The notes: generated by a model from the sequence alone, not told the origin. Shown: positions 34,743-44,922, numbered from the stretch's first letter. The stretch: DNA of 64,000 nucleotides from Streptococcus sp. HMSC072G04 (GCF_001813295.1 NZ_KV812016.1:272383-336382); one strand, 5' to 3'. Translations and numbers: made by a program.

Positions 34743-35680
34743 AAGTAAATATCTTGTTGTCCACCTATAATGGTGAACAGTATCTAAAAGAGCAGGTTAA
34801 AAGTATCCAAGACCAGACTTATCAAGACTGGCAACTCTTGATTCGAGATGATGGGTCAAGAGATGGTACGGTGAAGATTATTCAAGAGTTGGTGGCCCAG
34901 GATGAGCGCATTCGCTTTATCAACCAGGGAGCTATCGAAAATCTCGGTGTCATCAAGAGCTTCCATGCCCTCTTGAAATATGAAGAAGCAGATTTCTATT
35001 GTTTTAGTGACCAAGATGATGTCTGGTTACCAGACAAGATTGCTCTTCAGGTAGCAGAAGCAGAGAAGCATCCTCAAGAAGAGCCTTTGCTGGTCTACAC
35101 AGATTTAAAAGTGGTCGATGAAAACTTGAATGTTCAGCATGAAAGCATGATTCGTACCCAGTCTGATCATGCCAATACCGAACTGATTCAAGAGTTGACG
35201 GAAAATACGGTAACTGGTGGGGTAGCCATGATTAACCACGTTCTGGCGGAGTTATGGACAGGTCAAGAAAAACATGCGCTCCTTATGCATGATTGGTATT
35301 TGGCCTTGTTGGCAACTGCCTTTGGGAAGCTCATCTATATCGATCAACCAACAGAATTGTACCGTCAGCACAGTAGCAATGTTCTGGGGGCTCGTACCCT
35401 CAGAAAACGGGTTAAAAATTGGATTCGACCCCATGTGCTGTTTGCCAAGTATTGGAATCTCATAGAGTCTAGTCAAGAACAAGCAAAAAATCTATTGGAT
35501 CTGCCTGTCAGTTCCCAAACTAAAGAAATTATTGAAAACTTTGTCACCATTATGGATGTTCCACTAAAAGAACGTCTGAGACGGATTCGTCAGTATGGTT
35601 ATCGGAAGAACCGGGCTTTTCACACCTTTGTGTTTACCAGCTTGATTCTGACAAAGTTTGCATATCGAGGTAAAAAATAA
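34739..35680 (+). CDS. rgpB: Rhamnosyltransferase RgpB (GacC-type)
   Basis: A GT2 enzyme of 313 residues beginning MKVNILLSTYNGEQYLKEQV, with IRDDGSRDGT and the DxD region FSDQDDVW. In S. mutans and S. pyogenes this enzyme extends the primer with alpha-linked rhamnose. The gene is embedded between rgpA and rgpC with overlapping ends, consistent with one translationally coupled operon. Confidence 0.9.
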   Translation: MKVNILLSTYNGEQYLKEQVKSIQDQTYQDWQLLIRDDGSRDGTVKIIQELVAQDERIRFINQGAIENLGVIKSFHALLKYEEADFYCFSDQDDVWLPDKIALQVAEAEKHPQEEPLLVYTDLKVVDENLNVQHESMIRTQSDHANTELIQELTENTVTGGVAMINHVLAELWTGQEKHALLMHDWYLALLATAFGKLIYIDQPTELYRQHSSNVLGARTLRKRVKNWIRPHVLFAKYWNLIESSQEQAKNLLDLPVSSQTKEIIENFVTIMDVPLKERLRRIRQYGYRKNRAFHTFVFTSLILTKFAYRGKK

Positions 35681-36486
35681 TGTTTGACGTTTTTAGTCAG
35701 AAAAATCGAATTTTATTAAGAGAATTAATCAAAACAGACTTTAAATTACGTTACCAAGGATCAGCAATCGGTTATCTTTGGTCGATTTTAAAGCCCCTGA
35801 TGACTTTTACGATCATGTATATTGTCTTCATCCGATTCTTACGCTTGGGTGGAGATGTGCCCCATTTCCCAGTTGCCCTCTTGTTGGCCAATGTAATCTG
35901 GGGCTTCTTCTCAGAAGCAACATCCATGGGGATGGTGTCGATTGTTAGTCGAGGTGACTTGTTGCGGAAGTTGAATTTCTCCAAACATATCATTGTCTTG
36001 TCTGCGATTTCAGGAGCAGCCATCAACTTTGTCATTAACCTTGTAGTGGTCTTGATTTTTTCATTCTTTAATGGGGTGACATTCTCTTGGACAGCCTTGA
36101 TGGTCATTCCGTTGTTCTTTGAGTTATTCTTGATGGCGACAGGATGCGCACTGATCTTAGCGACATTTTTTGTTCGTTTCCGTGACTTAGGTCAAGTATG
36201 GGAAGTACTCCTGCAAGCCGGCTTGTATGCGACACCAATTATCTATCCGATTACCTTTATTGCAGACCGTAATCCATGGGCTGCTAAGTTGGTCATGATG
36301 AATCCTTTGGCTCAAATTATTCAAGACATGCGTTACTTCTTGATTGATAAAGCCAACACCCCTGTCTGGCTTTTGGTGGAAAATAAGTTCTTGGTTTTGA
36401 TTCCTTATGTTTTACCAATTCTTATTTTTGTCGCTGGCTTTGCTTACTTTAACAAACATGCTAAGAAATTTGCGGAGATTCTCTAA
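35680..36486 (+). CDS. rgpC: Rhamnan ABC exporter permease RgpC
   Basis: A 268-residue ABC-2 type polysaccharide export permease with six helices; KLRYQGSAIGYLWSILKPL near the N-terminus is typical of the Wzm/TagG group. It moves the undecaprenyl-linked rhamnan across the membrane together with RgpD. Its start shares a base with the rgpB stop, and its stop with the rgpD start. Confidence 0.92.
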   Translation: MFDVFSQKNRILLRELIKTDFKLRYQGSAIGYLWSILKPLMTFTIMYIVFIRFLRLGGDVPHFPVALLLANVIWGFFSEATSMGMVSIVSRGDLLRKLNFSKHIIVLSAISGAAINFVINLVVVLIFSFFNGVTFSWTALMVIPLFFELFLMATGCALILATFFVRFRDLGQVWEVLLQAGLYATPIIYPITFIADRNPWAAKLVMMNPLAQIIQDMRYFLIDKANTPVWLLVENKFLVLIPYVLPILIFVAGFAYFNKHAKKFAEIL

Positions 36487-37709
36487 TGACAGATAAACAA
36501 ATTGCAGTAAAAGTAGACCATGTCAGCAAGTACTTTAAGTTGCCAACAGAGGCAACCAATAGTCTTCGAACTGCCCTGGTCAATCGCTTCAAAGGAATAA
36601 AAGGATACAAAGAACAACATGTTCTTAAGGATATTTCTTTTGAAGTAGAAAAAGGAGACTTTTTCGGGATCCTCGGTCGAAATGGTTCTGGGAAATCGAC
36701 TCTCTTGAAAATTATTTCTGAAATCTATGTGCCAGAAAAAGGTACTGTCACTATTGATGGGAAACTGGTGTCCTTTATCGAGCTTGGAGTAGGCTTTAAC
36801 CCAGAACTGACAGGTCGAGAAAATGTCTATATGAACGGCGCCATGCTTGGCTTTTCAACATCTGAAATTGATGCCATGTACGATGATATCGTAGACTTTG
36901 CCGAGTTACATGAATTTATGAACCAGAAGCTTAAGAATTACTCATCAGGCATGCAGGTTCGTCTAGCCTTTTCGGTTGCGATTAAGGCCCAAGGCGATAT
37001 CTTGATTTTGGATGAGGTTCTCGCAGTAGGAGATGAGGCCTTCCAGCGCAAGTGTAACGATTACTTCCAAGAGCGCAAGAAATCAGGGAAAACCACGATC
37101 CTGGTTACCCATGATATGGGAGCTGTCAAGAAATATTGTAACAAGGCTGTTTTGATTGAAAATGGTTTGGTGAAGGCTTTAGGGAGTCCAGAAAATGTTG
37201 CCAATCAGTACAGTTTTGATAATACAGCTCCTTTGCAACAGGGAGGAGAAGCTAATGGAGCAGGCAATTCCAACCAGGAAGAAAAAGTCTTGGTTGAAAA
37301 TTTTCAGCTTCAGTTGTTAAGCTCAAACAAATTACGTCCTCAAGATCCTATTCAGTTCCAGATTGATTTTGATGTTCGTGAAGATATCAGGACCTATATC
37401 GCTCTGTCTTTAACAGATATCGATCGGAACATTTGGATCTACAATGATAATTCTATGAATCAACTGATGAGTGGAACTGGGCATAAAACGGTTCATTATA
37501 CTTGTTCACTGCCAACTGTAAATGACTTAAAAATGAAATTGGAAGTGACAGTAAGGGATGAGGAAGGGCAGATGTTGGCCTTTTCAGATGCCACTCAGAC
37601 CCCACTGATCTTTATCAATCGAGATGATATCGCTTTGGATGATAAATCAGCAATGGATTCGGCAAGTGGCTTAATCCAACGTAATGGAACATGGTCAATG
37701 ACTGACTAG
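36486..37709 (+). CDS. rgpD: Rhamnan ABC exporter ATPase RgpD
   Basis: A Wzt/TagH-like ATPase of 407 residues. The nucleotide domain has GRNGSGKST, NYSSGMQVRLAF and ILDEVLAVGDEAFQ. The C-terminal 150 residues form a beta-rich domain like the Wzt carbohydrate-binding domain, separated by a linker (about 250-262) rich in Gly/Asn/Glu. Such a domain may read a terminal sugar or modification on the chain before export. Confidence 0.92.
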   Translation: MTDKQIAVKVDHVSKYFKLPTEATNSLRTALVNRFKGIKGYKEQHVLKDISFEVEKGDFFGILGRNGSGKSTLLKIISEIYVPEKGTVTIDGKLVSFIELGVGFNPELTGRENVYMNGAMLGFSTSEIDAMYDDIVDFAELHEFMNQKLKNYSSGMQVRLAFSVAIKAQGDILILDEVLAVGDEAFQRKCNDYFQERKKSGKTTILVTHDMGAVKKYCNKAVLIENGLVKALGSPENVANQYSFDNTAPLQQGGEANGAGNSNQEEKVLVENFQLQLLSSNKLRPQDPIQFQIDFDVREDIRTYIALSLTDIDRNIWIYNDNSMNQLMSGTGHKTVHYTCSLPTVNDLKMKLEVTVRDEEGQMLAFSDATQTPLIFINRDDIALDDKSAMDSASGLIQRNGTWSMTD

Positions 37710-37721
37710 ACTGAGGGAAAT

Positions 37722-39071
37722 ATGGAAACGACGCCTTTTGTTTCGATTATTTGTACGGTTTTTAATAAAGAGCCCTGGTTAAAGAAGACGATTGATAGCT
37801 TCTTAGCCCAACAAACAGAGTTTTCTTATGAGATTATCTTGGTGGATGATGCTTCAAGTGATGGATCTCGTTCTATCATTCAGGATTATCAAGCCAACTA
37901 CCCTGATCTGATTCGCGCCTTTTATCAGGATGAGAATCAGGGAATTTCTAAAACTTGGGTTTCTATCTGTAGAGAAGCGCGTGGACAGTATATTGCTCGC
38001 TGTGACGGAGATGATTTTTGGTTGGATCCTTTAAAACTTCAGAAACAGGTTGACTTATTAGAAAGTAAACCTGATTGCAAATGGTCCAATACAGATTTCG
38101 ATATTTATGATGAAAAAGGAACTCTCGTTTCTAAGGCTGGCTTTGCTAATCACACGATTCCGTTAGCGGATACCTATGAAAAGATGCTTGCAACAAGAGG
38201 CTTTACCATGGCCTCTACATGGCTAGTTGATAGAGATCTGATGTTAGAAGTTAATCAAGAGTTAGACTTAACGACATCAGATGATACTTTCAACCTCCAA
38301 TTGGAGCTCTTTCAACGGACTTCTTTAGCATATCTGGATGAAGCGACAGTTGCTTATACCATTAATCAAGGATCGGATTCTCGTCCAACTGATTTCAGAA
38401 AACTAGAACGCCGATTTCATAAGTTATTGCAAACGCAACTTGAGTATCTTGATAAATATCCAAATGCCGATTTTAAAGAGATGACGAAGATCCTTTTAGA
38501 TCGTAATAATACTTATGAGATCCGTCTTTCCAAACCAATGGATTCTCTTTCACACATTGGAATGGAGTCTGTTACGATATATTTTGGGGATGAGGATAAT
38601 ACTTATTCAGAAGATCGTACCATGACTACGTTACTTAAAAAAGAAGATAGTTTTTCAATCGAAATTCCGAAGGGAACTTCTGTTATCCGAGTTGATCTGT
38701 CTGAAAGTCCAAGTTATTACTCTGATGTTGAATTGAGAGATTCTAACGGAAATGTTTGCTCGCCAGTTTATAGTAATGGTATCGTTACAGATAATTTGTT
38801 TCTTTTTAGTGAACCAGATCCTCAATTGATTTATGAAGTTGAAGAAGAAGGTGTGTATCAACTGAGCTATAGAATGATTTCTATAGATAATCCCTCTGCA
38901 CCGGATTATATTGGAAAAGTTTTTGCCGCCGAAATGTTAGATTGTCAAAATAGTTTGAAAAATCTTGAGGCAGAGTTACAAGCTACGAAAGAAGCATATA
39001 ATACAGTCATTCATTCACGTCGTTGGACCATTCCAACAAAGATCTTGAAATTCTTAAGAATAAGGAAATAA
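37722..39071 (+). CDS. rgpE: GT2 glycosyltransferase, RgpE/GacF position
   Basis: A 449-residue protein. The first 260 residues are a GT-A domain (SIICTVFNKEPWLKKTIDSF, VDDASSDGS, DGDDFWLDP). It is followed by an extra beta-rich region (about 265-400) and a C-terminal coiled segment ending in HSRRWTIPTKILKFLRIRK, a basic tail also seen in other membrane-associated glycosyltransferases. Position between rgpD and rgpF matches rgpE of S. mutans, a side-chain transferase. The symbol rests on position, not on a close sequence memory. Confidence 0.75.
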   Translation: METTPFVSIICTVFNKEPWLKKTIDSFLAQQTEFSYEIILVDDASSDGSRSIIQDYQANYPDLIRAFYQDENQGISKTWVSICREARGQYIARCDGDDFWLDPLKLQKQVDLLESKPDCKWSNTDFDIYDEKGTLVSKAGFANHTIPLADTYEKMLATRGFTMASTWLVDRDLMLEVNQELDLTTSDDTFNLQLELFQRTSLAYLDEATVAYTINQGSDSRPTDFRKLERRFHKLLQTQLEYLDKYPNADFKEMTKILLDRNNTYEIRLSKPMDSLSHIGMESVTIYFGDEDNTYSEDRTMTTLLKKEDSFSIEIPKGTSVIRVDLSESPSYYSDVELRDSNGNVCSPVYSNGIVTDNLFLFSEPDPQLIYEVEEEGVYQLSYRMISIDNPSAPDYIGKVFAAEMLDCQNSLKNLEAELQATKEAYNTVIHSRRWTIPTKILKFLRIRK

Positions 39072-39072
39072 A

Positions 39073-40818
39073 ATGCAACGTTTACTTTTATATGTTCACT
39101 ACAATAAGTTTAATTTTATTAGTGGGCATGTACTCTACCAATTAGAAAACATTCGTCCCCTGTACTCACGGGTGGTCTTTATCTCCAATAGTCAGCTACC
39201 AGAAGGTGTGAAGGATCATTTGTCCTCTCAACAGTTGGTGGATGATATTCTTGAGCGCCAAAATAGTGGCTTTGACTTTGCGGCTTGGCGGGATGGAATG
39301 AAGACAGTTGGCTTTGACCAACTGGCTCATTTTGATTCTGTCACCCTCATGAATGACACCTGCTTTGGACCTCTTTGGGATTTAGAACCAATTTACCAGC
39401 AGTTCGAACAGGATAATGAAGTGGATTTCTGGGGAATGACCAATTACCGGAAAGACAAGGATTTTAACGAGCATATTCAGAGTTATTATCTTAGCTTTAA
39501 AAAACAGGTGCTGACATCAAGTGCTTTCCATGAATTTTGGCAAGGTGTTCAGGACTTCACCAATGTTCAAGATGTGATTGATAACTATGAAACCAAGGTC
39601 ACAACGAATTTCTTGGATGCTGGTTTTCGCTATAAGACGGTCTTTGATACCATTCATGAAGACACCACAGGGATGCTCTATCCAGACTTTTCTTACTATA
39701 ATCCTACAGCGATTCTCAATCATAAGGTTCCTTTCATCAAAGTCAAAACCATTGCAAATAACGAAGGGATTATGCCTTATATTTTTGATGAGTTGGAGCG
39801 TGTTTCGAACTATCCGTTAGACTTGATTCTCAACCACATGTCTATGATTGATCGTCCGGATTATCCTTATCTCTTGTCTCGTAAGTACTTGAAAAACCAG
39901 GAATTAGCTGGAGAGTTCGGTAAAAAAGTTGCGGTTCATCTTCATGTCTTTTATGTGGATCTCTTGGAAGAATTTCTAGATGCTTTTCGAGACTTTCATT
40001 TTGATTATGACTTATGGATCACGACAGATGCAGAAGAGAAGAAGCAGGCTATTGAACAAATCCTTTCTAATCGGGCACAAGATGCGACGGTTGTGGTGAC
40101 TGGAAATATTGGACGAGATGTGTTACCAATGCTGCTCTTAAAAGAGCAACTCTCAAAATACGATTATGTTGGCCATTTCCATACCAAGAAATCCAAAGAA
40201 GCAGATTTCTGGGCGGGTGAATCTTGGCGCAAAGAATTGATCGAGATGTTGGTCAAACCGGCTGATCAAATCCTAGCCAATATGGAAGCCAATCCAAAAG
40301 TCGGAATCACAATCGCAGATATTCCAACCTTCTTCCGTTACAATCGAATAGTGGTTGCCTGGAATGAAGCTCTTATTTCTCCAGAGATGAACAAGCTCTG
40401 GCAACTGATGGGAGCGACCAAGACAATTGATTTCAAAAATCTCAATACCTTTGTCATGAGTTATGGGACCTTTATTTGGTTTAAATACGATGCTTTGAAA
40501 CCACTCTTTGATTTGAATTTGACAGCAGCGGATGTTCCAGCAGAACCTCTTCCTCAAAATTCGATATTGCATGCGATCGAACGTTTGTTGATCTATATTG
40601 CCTGGGATCAAAAATATGACTTTAGGATCTCTCAAAACCCACATGTTCTGACACCATTTATCGATAATAAGCAGTTGAACAATCGCGAAGATCTTCAACC
40701 CCATACCTTTGTAGACTTTAATCAAATTGGGGGGATCAAAGGAGCCTTGAAGTATATCGTAATCGGTCCTGCAAGAGCTGTGAAATATATACTAAAAAGA
40801 ATGATAAAAAGAAAGTAG
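39073..40818 (+). CDS. rgpF: Rhamnan synthesis protein RgpF (GacG-type)
   Basis: A 581-residue protein of the rhamnan synthesis F family, made of two glycosyltransferase-like halves: RLLLYVHYNKFNFISGHV at the N-terminus, DFAAWRDGMK and NDTCFGP in the first half, then AVHLHVFYVDLLEEF, GRDVLPML and HFHTKKSKE in the second. In S. pyogenes GacG polymerises the alpha-1,2/alpha-1,3 rhamnose backbone. It starts one base after rgpE and ends the host-like core; the next gene is AT-rich. Confidence 0.9.
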   Translation: MQRLLLYVHYNKFNFISGHVLYQLENIRPLYSRVVFISNSQLPEGVKDHLSSQQLVDDILERQNSGFDFAAWRDGMKTVGFDQLAHFDSVTLMNDTCFGPLWDLEPIYQQFEQDNEVDFWGMTNYRKDKDFNEHIQSYYLSFKKQVLTSSAFHEFWQGVQDFTNVQDVIDNYETKVTTNFLDAGFRYKTVFDTIHEDTTGMLYPDFSYYNPTAILNHKVPFIKVKTIANNEGIMPYIFDELERVSNYPLDLILNHMSMIDRPDYPYLLSRKYLKNQELAGEFGKKVAVHLHVFYVDLLEEFLDAFRDFHFDYDLWITTDAEEKKQAIEQILSNRAQDATVVVTGNIGRDVLPMLLLKEQLSKYDYVGHFHTKKSKEADFWAGESWRKELIEMLVKPADQILANMEANPKVGITIADIPTFFRYNRIVVAWNEALISPEMNKLWQLMGATKTIDFKNLNTFVMSYGTFIWFKYDALKPLFDLNLTAADVPAEPLPQNSILHAIERLLIYIAWDQKYDFRISQNPHVLTPFIDNKQLNNREDLQPHTFVDFNQIGGIKGALKYIVIGPARAVKYILKRMIKRK

Positions 40819-40828
40819 AGTAAATTAT

Positions 40829-42316
40829 ATGGGAGTTATTGATAAGACTAAAATTAGAAATATTTTAATCGCTATATTTTTAGTATTATTTTCAAGGGTG
40901 TTTTTGGCTAGTTTATTTCAATTTACTATCAATCTTAAAATTATACTATTAATTATTAGTATCGTGATATATTTTATTCTTTTTGATCCAAAAGACAAAA
41001 AGAAATTGCCAATTAATGCTTTTTTTCTGATAATTATTTTCGGTAGTGTAATTTCAGTAGTGAAACCAGTCCAATATGGATTAGATGAAGAGTCTCATTT
41101 ACCAAACGTAATTAGTATTTCTGATAGTCCTATTTTTAAATATTCCAATGAGAAATTGGAAGATTATAATTCAGTTTTTAAATATGATGCACTAAGAAAT
41201 CCTAGTAAAAAAGATAAAAATTATTGGTTTAATGTTGAGCATAAGGAAAGTAAAATTAAAGGAGTAAGAGTTGGATTTGATAATCCAGCCTTCATTCCTA
41301 GTGCAATTGGATGGAATATAGGTAGATTAATATCTAAAAAAGTGTTTGTTTCCTATTATTTGGGAAGAATCTTCGAAGTAATAGCATATGCCATTCTAGT
41401 ATTTATTGCATTAAAAATCAGCAAAGTTTATAGAGAAGCGATATATTTATTTTCTACATTCCCTGCAGTATTGTACATCATAGCAGGTTATCATTATGAT
41501 TATTTATATTTTGGAGCAACTTTAATTAGTCTTGCTTTATTGACAAATATACTATCTGGTGAAAATAAAGTTGATAAAAAATATACTATTGCATTTCAAT
41601 TTTCCACATTTCTATTTTCATTTGCAAAATTTCCGTTTGTATTAATTGGAAGTCTATTTTCAATATTGCCAAATAAGTATTATCAGGATAAATCAGTAAG
41701 AAAATTCAGTTCAATCTTGTTTGGTTTAAATTTATTAATTTCCTTTACATACGTTGGAATCATTAAATTGTTTGCTTCAGACAACGCTTTGTCAGGCAAA
41801 GGCCCAGGACTATTATATTTTGTAACACATCCATTACCATTAATTAGAACTTTACTTTTAGCACCATACGGTATTATTCATGACTTTGTTTCTGAACCAT
41901 TGAAATATGTTTCAGAATCGTCTCCGTTTTTAATTGCAATTTCGATAGTTATTTTCTTTTTCGCTATGTTTGTAATTGCATTAAAAAATAAAATTGAAAT
42001 GCCAACATTTTTTAAATATTACTGTCTTCTTTTACTTGCAGGTATTGCTTCATTAATAGTAATTGCTATTTCAGGAGATCCGAGGGTATACCACAAAGGT
42101 GATATTACTGTAGGTGGTGTACAAGGTCGTTATTATTATTTTATTCTGATGTTTTTGCCACTTTTTTGTGGATCATGGTTTAGAAAATTATTTGGTTTTT
42201 TAGATATGACCATTCAGAATGAAGATTCGAATTTTGAATGTAGTTTGCAATATATGTTAGTATATTTAAATATTTTAACAATTAGTATCGGAATATACAC
42301 TCAATTGCAGGGATAA
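40829..42316 (+). CDS. DUF2142-like polytopic membrane protein, probable GT-C glycosyltransferase
   Basis: A 495-residue membrane protein with about 11 helices. The first extracytoplasmic loop has PVQYGLDEESHLPN, with an acidic DEE cluster as in GT-C enzymes, which use polyprenyl-phosphate sugars on the outer face. Family assignment to DUF2142 is from general pattern. By position it may play the role of GacL, moving a side-chain sugar from the lipid made by the GacI-like enzyme. It is AT-rich (17 GC in 60 at 41221-41280), unlike rgpF. Confidence 0.65.
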   Translation: MGVIDKTKIRNILIAIFLVLFSRVFLASLFQFTINLKIILLIISIVIYFILFDPKDKKKLPINAFFLIIIFGSVISVVKPVQYGLDEESHLPNVISISDSPIFKYSNEKLEDYNSVFKYDALRNPSKKDKNYWFNVEHKESKIKGVRVGFDNPAFIPSAIGWNIGRLISKKVFVSYYLGRIFEVIAYAILVFIALKISKVYREAIYLFSTFPAVLYIIAGYHYDYLYFGATLISLALLTNILSGENKVDKKYTIAFQFSTFLFSFAKFPFVLIGSLFSILPNKYYQDKSVRKFSSILFGLNLLISFTYVGIIKLFASDNALSGKGPGLLYFVTHPLPLIRTLLLAPYGIIHDFVSEPLKYVSESSPFLIAISIVIFFFAMFVIALKNKIEMPTFFKYYCLLLLAGIASLIVIAISGDPRVYHKGDITVGGVQGRYYYFILMFLPLFCGSWFRKLFGFLDMTIQNEDSNFECSLQYMLVYLNILTISIGIYTQLQG

Positions 42317-42339
42317 AAATTTTTTAGGAAGGATAAAAA

Positions 42340-44865
42340 ATGAAGAGAAAGAGGAAATTAGATTTTAGAGATTTTCTTTTTAAAATTTATAATAAAATAA
42401 CAAGAACACAAAAGTACTGTATATCTCTCTTTCTTTTATTTTTTATAAGCAATACTTTCTTAACACAAAATTTGATTTCTAAAGAGATCAAATCGACAGG
42501 ATCTGTATTATTCTTAGTTAATCAGTTTGGTATTTGGTTTGGAATTGCCTTCCTAATTCTGGTTTTACTAATTTCACAATACGCTTTAAAATGGATTTTT
42601 TTCCTTAAAATTTTAGTTTCATACGTAATCTATTTAATACTATCATACTCGATTGATATTTCGCTTAATATTAATAATCCTAGTTATAAGATTGATCATT
42701 TTGAAAAAAATAATTTTTGGCAATTTAATTCTCTAGTATTTATTTTATCATTGTTAGTGATTTCTTATGTTTTGGGTCAGATCAGAAAATCATATGATAA
42801 TAAAGCGAATAGAAAAAAATTAGAACCTATTGGGAAAATGTTCGAATATGTCTTACATTCTAGCGTAGTTTGTTCGTTCATTTTTACTGATTCTAAAATT
42901 CTTTCTTTTTTGTATCGTACATCATGGTATGTATCTGGAAATTTTGAGAAATTAGGAGCAGGAAAGTATTCCTTGAGCCAATTTTGGATTTTAGAATTTT
43001 ATTTGCTACTCTTAAGTATTTTCCTGTCTTTAGTTGGCCTGCTTTTTGTCAAAGGACAAGTGGACATAGTAAAAAATAGATCTAGTTTTTCGCTAGCTAT
43101 ATTTACAAGTATTAGTCTTGCGATATTATTTAATGCAGGAATACAATTGGGTCTAGGTCATGGGGAACCTTTGGTTGGATACTCAATATTTCCTGGAGGT
43201 GTAATATTTCAGATATTATGTTTATCTTATCTGTTTATTTTCCTATATATAATCTTTAATAGATATTTATTTACGACAATATTGATTTTATTTGGTGGGG
43301 TTCTGTTTATTGTTTCTAATGCTATAAAATATGGTATGCGTGCGGAACCAATTTTGCCAAGTGATTTGGTCTGGGTACTTCAACCTTCTGTTTTATTTAG
43401 TTTTGTAGATACTTCGGTTTTAGTGACTGTGAGTATTTCCTTAGTTATTTTTACGTTTATCTATATAATAGGACGGAGATATATTTATCCAGGTAGAATT
43501 ATTCGTGCAACGATCTTAAGATTTGTTTTATTAGGACTTATGCTCTTATTGTCCATTAATGTTTATTCTATTTTTAAAAGAAAAGATAATGGAAAAATTA
43601 TTGATGATGTTCCGATTATTACCTTGTTAAATAATTTCCAAGATACTAAATGGTTAGGAAATTCCATAAACGCTAGATATCGATCGTTGTCATATGTATG
43701 GTTGAATCAGATAACAACAGATCCAATCATACAACCAAAAGGTTACAGTAAGGATAAAATTAAGGAAATTGAGAAGAAATATGATCAAGTAGCTTTTGAA
43801 ATCAATAAAAATAGAAATGAGTCAATTGAAAATCAAACGATTGTTTATGTTTTAAGCGAGAGTTTTGCTGACCCAGCAAGAATAGAGGGAGTAAATTTAT
43901 CTAGAAACCCTATACCAAAAATTCAAGAAATTAAGACCAAAGTTACAAGTGGATTAATGCAATCGGATGGTTATGGTGGTGGAACTGCAAATATGGAGTT
44001 TCAAACATTGACGGGGTTACCTTTTTATAATATCAATCCTACAGTTTCTGTATTATACTCAGAGGTTGCTCCTAAAATGAGAAGACTAATATCAGTCAGT
44101 GATTCATTTAATAATAAAGAAGTTATTCATTTCGAATCTCCAATTAATTATTCTAGAAATGTAATTTACAATAGATTGAAATTCAATAAATTTATAAGTA
44201 TTGATGATAAAAAGAATTATGATTTAGGTTATCAAGAAGTGCATATAAGTGATGAATCTACGTATAAGGTAGTGTTGAAAGAGATGGATGCTAAAAAGAA
44301 TCAGTTCTTTTCTGTCATTACAATTCAAAATCACTCCCCATTTATAGCAGGAGAACCTTCAGACTTAACAGCAACAGCCAAAGGATTTTCGGATGATGAA
44401 AATACAAAGTTAACAAATTATTCACGTCTTTTAACCTTCACCGACACTGCCACCCAATCCTTCTTGGAAAGTCTTTCTAAAATAGATAAGAAGATTACAG
44501 TGGTGTTTTATGGGGATCACTTGCCAGGTCTTTATCCTGAGTCGGCCTTTAAGAATAATCCAGAGAGTCAGTATCAGACAGACTACTTTATTTGGAGTAA
44601 TTTTGATGCACCCAAATTGAATTATCCTTTGGTCAATTCAAGTGATTTCTCTGCTATGGTCTTTGAACAGACCAATTCAAAAGTTTCGCCTTACTATGCT
44701 TTGTTGACAGAAGTGCTGAAAAAAGCAAGTGTCGATAAAAAGGCCTTAGAAGGAGAAGCACAAGAAATTGCAGAGGATTTGAAAATGGTTGAATACGACC
44801 TGATTAGTGGGAAAGGTTACCTTTCTAAAGACTTCTTTAAAGTCCCAACTGATAAATCCAATTAA
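42340..44865 (+). CDS. GacH/SccH-like glycerol-phosphate transferase (LtaS superfamily)
   Basis: An 841-residue protein with about a dozen N-terminal membrane helices (to about residue 420) and an extracellular sulfatase-fold domain. Motifs are YVLSESFADP (metal-binding Glu), GGGTANMEFQTLTG (nucleophile Thr) and VVFYGDHLPG (metal-binding Asp-His). GacH and SccH attach sn-glycerol-1-phosphate to side chains of rhamnose polysaccharides, so the polymer here is probably negatively charged. AGGAAGGA precedes the ATG. Base composition changes sharply within the gene: AT-rich until about 44300, then host-like to the end. Confidence 0.85.
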   Translation: MKRKRKLDFRDFLFKIYNKITRTQKYCISLFLLFFISNTFLTQNLISKEIKSTGSVLFLVNQFGIWFGIAFLILVLLISQYALKWIFFLKILVSYVIYLILSYSIDISLNINNPSYKIDHFEKNNFWQFNSLVFILSLLVISYVLGQIRKSYDNKANRKKLEPIGKMFEYVLHSSVVCSFIFTDSKILSFLYRTSWYVSGNFEKLGAGKYSLSQFWILEFYLLLLSIFLSLVGLLFVKGQVDIVKNRSSFSLAIFTSISLAILFNAGIQLGLGHGEPLVGYSIFPGGVIFQILCLSYLFIFLYIIFNRYLFTTILILFGGVLFIVSNAIKYGMRAEPILPSDLVWVLQPSVLFSFVDTSVLVTVSISLVIFTFIYIIGRRYIYPGRIIRATILRFVLLGLMLLLSINVYSIFKRKDNGKIIDDVPIITLLNNFQDTKWLGNSINARYRSLSYVWLNQITTDPIIQPKGYSKDKIKEIEKKYDQVAFEINKNRNESIENQTIVYVLSESFADPARIEGVNLSRNPIPKIQEIKTKVTSGLMQSDGYGGGTANMEFQTLTGLPFYNINPTVSVLYSEVAPKMRRLISVSDSFNNKEVIHFESPINYSRNVIYNRLKFNKFISIDDKKNYDLGYQEVHISDESTYKVVLKEMDAKKNQFFSVITIQNHSPFIAGEPSDLTATAKGFSDDENTKLTNYSRLLTFTDTATQSFLESLSKIDKKITVVFYGDHLPGLYPESAFKNNPESQYQTDYFIWSNFDAPKLNYPLVNSSDFSAMVFEQTNSKVSPYYALLTEVLKKASVDKKALEGEAQEIAEDLKMVEYDLISGKGYLSKDFFKVPTDKSN

Positions 44866-44866
44866 A

Positions 44867-44922
44867 AGGAGTGCTAGCAGGTAAAAATCTTTGTGATTTT
44901 GGCTGTCTGGCTCCCTTTTTTT
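44867..44922 (+). terminator. Terminator at the end of the polysaccharide locus
   Basis: GGAG/CTCC base, irregular middle and AAAATC/GATTTT upper stem, followed by a run of nine T. Confidence 0.6.
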
